From Desulfobacteraceae bacterium (GTDB taxonomy: Bacteria > Desulfobacterota > DSM-4660 > Desulfatiglandales > B25-G16): a stretch of DNA of 8,572 nt. The DNA lies in assembly GCA_030669265.1 (NCBI GenBank), contig DAOVDY010000017.1, positions 1-8,572 on the forward strand, given 5' to 3'. A program made the position numbers and the translations under genes. Below the pieces are notes generated by a model, which was not told where the DNA came from, did no database searches, and saw nothing but the letters and a program-made list of their open reading frames with translations. Shown piece by piece: positions 7,081 through 8,572 of this stretch. Positions within the stretch are counted from its first letter, which is position 1; each line of letters begins with the position of its first letter.

Positions 7081-7314
7081 TTATTTAGGCAAGCCAAAAA
7101 ACATAATGCCCTTTCTCATCATCATAACGCCAATACTTGCAAGAAACAGACTAGCGATTTTTGAGAATATTTCAGCTCCTGTTTTCCCTAGTAAAGGATT
7201 AATGGGTTGGGCAAATAAGAATACCAGGCCTACGATAAAAATACTGATTAAAAGTGCCGTAATAATTATTAAATAACTATGCTCGTTAACAAGTAAAATA
7301 GAAGTAGTAATGGA
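7081..7314 (-). pseudogene. C-terminal remnant of a MarC-family membrane protein
   Basis: Read on the - strand, this frame encodes 77 residues. It starts SITTSILLVNEHSY, continues with a strongly hydrophobic helix (about residues 15-35), then AQPINPLLGKTGAEIFSKI (35-53) and a last helix ending in SIGVMMMRKGI (60-70), with a TAA stop at 7081-7083. The order ITT-loop, TM helix, LG-x-TG, amphipathic segment, final TM and a terminal GI is that of the C-terminal third of MarC/NAAT-family integral membrane proteins (about 200 residues). The frame is closed upstream by a TAG at 7315-7317, exactly where the family's PG-AITT motif should continue, and the rest of the gene is missing. No start codon precedes the homology. 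The sequence between the upstream dehydrogenase and this remnant (6947-7080) shows nothing recognisable. Confidence 0.75.
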
Positions 7315-7325
7315 CTACCTATACA

Positions 7326-8441
7326 ATGAAGAAGAGAGATGATAAGCAATCGAAAATGAACAATCTCATTACCATGTTTATGTGTGGTGATGTAATGGTA
7401 GGAAGAGGGATTGATCAGATTTTACCCCACCCTAGTGATCCGACTATCTATGAGCCTTATGTAAAGAATGCCGAATTGTATGTAGAGCTTGCAGAGGAGG
7501 AGACAGGGCCAATTCCAAAATCAGTTGATTTTTCATACATTTGGGGAGATGCTCTCGATGAATTGAAAAGAGTTGATCCGGATCTGAGGATGCTTAATTT
7601 GGAGACAAGCATAACAAAAAGTAATGATTATTGGAAAGGTAAAAGCATACACTACAGGATGCATCCGAATAATATTGCCTGTTTAACAGCAGCCAAGATA
7701 GATTATTGTTCTCTTGCCAACAACCACGTTCTCGATTGGGGATATTCTGGCCTTAGGGAGACATTGGAAACATTAAAAAAAGTAAATATAAAGAGTGCCG
7801 GAGCAGGACAGAATCTTGCTGAAGCAGAAACTCCGGTAGTGATAGAGATTGAGGGGAAAGGAAGGGTAATTGTATTTTCTGTTGGCTCAAGTACAAGCGG
7901 AATACCTTTCAGTTGGGCTGCTTCTGATGATAAACCCGGCCTTAATCTGTTAAAAGACTTCTCAGATGAGACAGTCCGGAATATGAAAGAAAAAGTCCAG
8001 GTAATAAAACAACAAGGAGATATTGTAGTTGTCTCTATTCACTGGGGAGGTAATTGGGGTTATGAGATTCCTAAGGAACAAATTGAATTTGCTCATAAGC
8101 TTATTGATGATGCAGGCGTTGAGGTAATTCATGGGCATTCCTCTCACCATGCAAAGGGGGTGGAAGTTTATAAAGAAAGGCTTATTATCTATGGTTGCGG
8201 TGACTTTCTTAATGACTACGAAGGAATTGGAGGCCATGAATCTTTTAAAGCTCATCTTACTTTAATGTATTTTGTCAGTGTAGATCCATTAACTGGAAAG
8301 CTCATCTATTTAAACATTATCCCGATGCAGATTAAACACTTTAAACTGAATCGTGTATCAAAAGCTGATGCATTATGTTTAAGAGACCTTTTGGATAGAG
8401 AAGGTAAAAATTTAAGGACAAAAATGGAATTAATTGTATAA
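7326..8441 (+). CDS. CapA-family metallophosphatase-like protein
   Basis: The 371-residue protein belongs to the CapA/PgsA-like family, a calcineurin-like metallophosphatase fold known from poly-gamma-glutamate capsule synthesis but widespread elsewhere. Metal-site landmarks are in order: GDVMVGRGID (21-30), NLETSIT (91-97), ANNHVLDWG (131-139), SIHWGGNWG (237-245) and HGHSSHH (269-275), then an IIYGCGDFLNDYEG-type segment. Family coverage looks full length. Unlike the capsule protein of Bacillus, there is no N-terminal membrane anchor or signal peptide, so this is probably a cytoplasmic version of unknown substrate; no capsule ligase genes (CapB/CapC) are in view. The start is uncertain: ATG 7326 lacks a clear Shine-Dalgarno, and ATG 7356, just before the first motif, is an alternative that would remove ten basic residues. 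The gene starts about 10 bp from the broken edge of the marC remnant. Confidence 0.87.
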   Translation: MKKRDDKQSKMNNLITMFMCGDVMVGRGIDQILPHPSDPTIYEPYVKNAELYVELAEEETGPIPKSVDFSYIWGDALDELKRVDPDLRMLNLETSITKSNDYWKGKSIHYRMHPNNIACLTAAKIDYCSLANNHVLDWGYSGLRETLETLKKVNIKSAGAGQNLAEAETPVVIEIEGKGRVIVFSVGSSTSGIPFSWAASDDKPGLNLLKDFSDETVRNMKEKVQVIKQQGDIVVVSIHWGGNWGYEIPKEQIEFAHKLIDDAGVEVIHGHSSHHAKGVEVYKERLIIYGCGDFLNDYEGIGGHESFKAHLTLMYFVSVDPLTGKLIYLNIIPMQIKHFKLNRVSKADALCLRDLLDREGKNLRTKMELIV

Positions 8442-8460
8442 AGGTTATGTGTGTTTATAT

Positions 8461-8468
8461 AAAGGGGG
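8461..8468 (+). promoter_or_regulatory. Ribosome binding site of the last gene
   Basis: AAAGGGGG lies 7 nt before ATG 8476 and fixes the start of the edge-truncated gene. It is the strongest Shine-Dalgarno-like sequence in the window. Only 34 nt separate the CapA-like stop from this ATG, so the two genes may be co-transcribed. Confidence 0.6.
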
Positions 8469-8475
8469 CTAAACT

Positions 8476-8572
8476 ATGTTTCACAATAGAAGGGAGGCCG
8501 GCCAACAGCTTGCCCAGCGGCTGATTCATTATCGTGAAGAAAAGCCGATAATATTGGCTCTACCCAGAGGAG
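8476..8572 (+). CDS. Phosphoribosyltransferase-like protein (5' end, cut by window)
   Basis: The first 32 codons read MFHNRREAGQQLAQRLIHY, then a short charged turn and IILALPRG. The R-EAG-x2-LA-x2-L helix followed by a strand ending in ALPRG is the hallmark start of the predicted phosphoribosyltransferase family (COG1926-like; relatives usually continue PRGGVPVA). The gene runs off the right edge, so the PRPP-binding loop and the C-terminus cannot be seen and the substrate is unknown. It lies on the same strand as the CapA-like gene with a short spacer and has a strong Shine-Dalgarno. Confidence 0.8.
   Translation, partial: MFHNRREAGQQLAQRLIHYREEKPIILALPRG

Noticed and set aside
7070..7276. 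Small hydrophobic + strand open frame of 68 codons
   Set aside because: The opposite strand gives a recognisable MarC C-terminus. The + frame has no ribosome binding site and its hydrophobicity is explained by the overlap.
7962..8255. Open frame of 97 codons on the - strand
   Set aside because: It overlaps the conserved metal-binding part of the CapA-like gene and looks like a shadow.
1..8572. CRISPR array, tRNA or rRNA genes
   Set aside because: No regularly spaced repeats, tRNA-like cloverleaf or conserved rRNA segments were seen on either strand.

Overview
This 8.6 kb stretch is bacterial, moderately AT-rich and mostly coding on the + strand. Nothing in it fixes the taxonomy. An IS91-like transposase remnant, a UbiB/AarF fragment, a PQQ-type sugar dehydrogenase-like protein and a soluble CapA-like protein together suggest a Gram-negative, possibly environmental lineage. 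Anammox-type Planctomycetes or Desulfobacterota would fit, but this is a weak inference.

Layout. Positions 2-638 (- strand) hold two decayed genes: an internal piece of an IS91-family transposase, joined directly to the 5' end of an aarF/ubiB-like gene that breaks off after about 70 codons. Positions 639-1034 are non-coding, with an AT-rich imperfect palindrome and two -10-like boxes. Positions 1035-5646 hold a tightly packed three-gene operon with 4-nt ATGA overlaps at both junctions. Its genes encode a 954-residue class III aminotransferase / acyl-ACP-reductase-like fusion, a saccharopine-dehydrogenase-like reductase and a class I SAM methyltransferase. A 172-bp gap with an imperfect inverted repeat follows. 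Positions 5819-6946 encode a membrane-anchored or exported sorbosone-dehydrogenase-like beta-propeller. Positions 6947-7325 carry no intact gene but do hold, on the - strand, the C-terminal remnant of a MarC-family membrane protein. Positions 7326-8441 encode a CapA-family metallophosphatase-like protein. The first 32 codons of a phosphoribosyltransferase-like gene run off the right edge.

The most interesting part is the operon. The C-terminal half of the fusion matches cyanobacterial long-chain acyl-ACP reductase (AAR) over its whole length, including a cysteine that appears equivalent to the AAR catalytic cysteine. The N-terminal half has the PLP lysine, the PLP-binding aspartate and the other landmarks of class III aminotransferases. 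One polypeptide could therefore reduce an acyl thioester to an aldehyde and transaminate it to an amine. The following reductase and methyltransferase could alkylate, reduce or methylate the product. A long-chain amine, amino-lipid or alkaloid-like product is a testable inference, not something the sequence proves.

The flanks look like rearranged accessory DNA: three separate gene remnants (transposase, aarF, marC) lie within 7.3 kb, and intact genes start next to two of the breakpoints.
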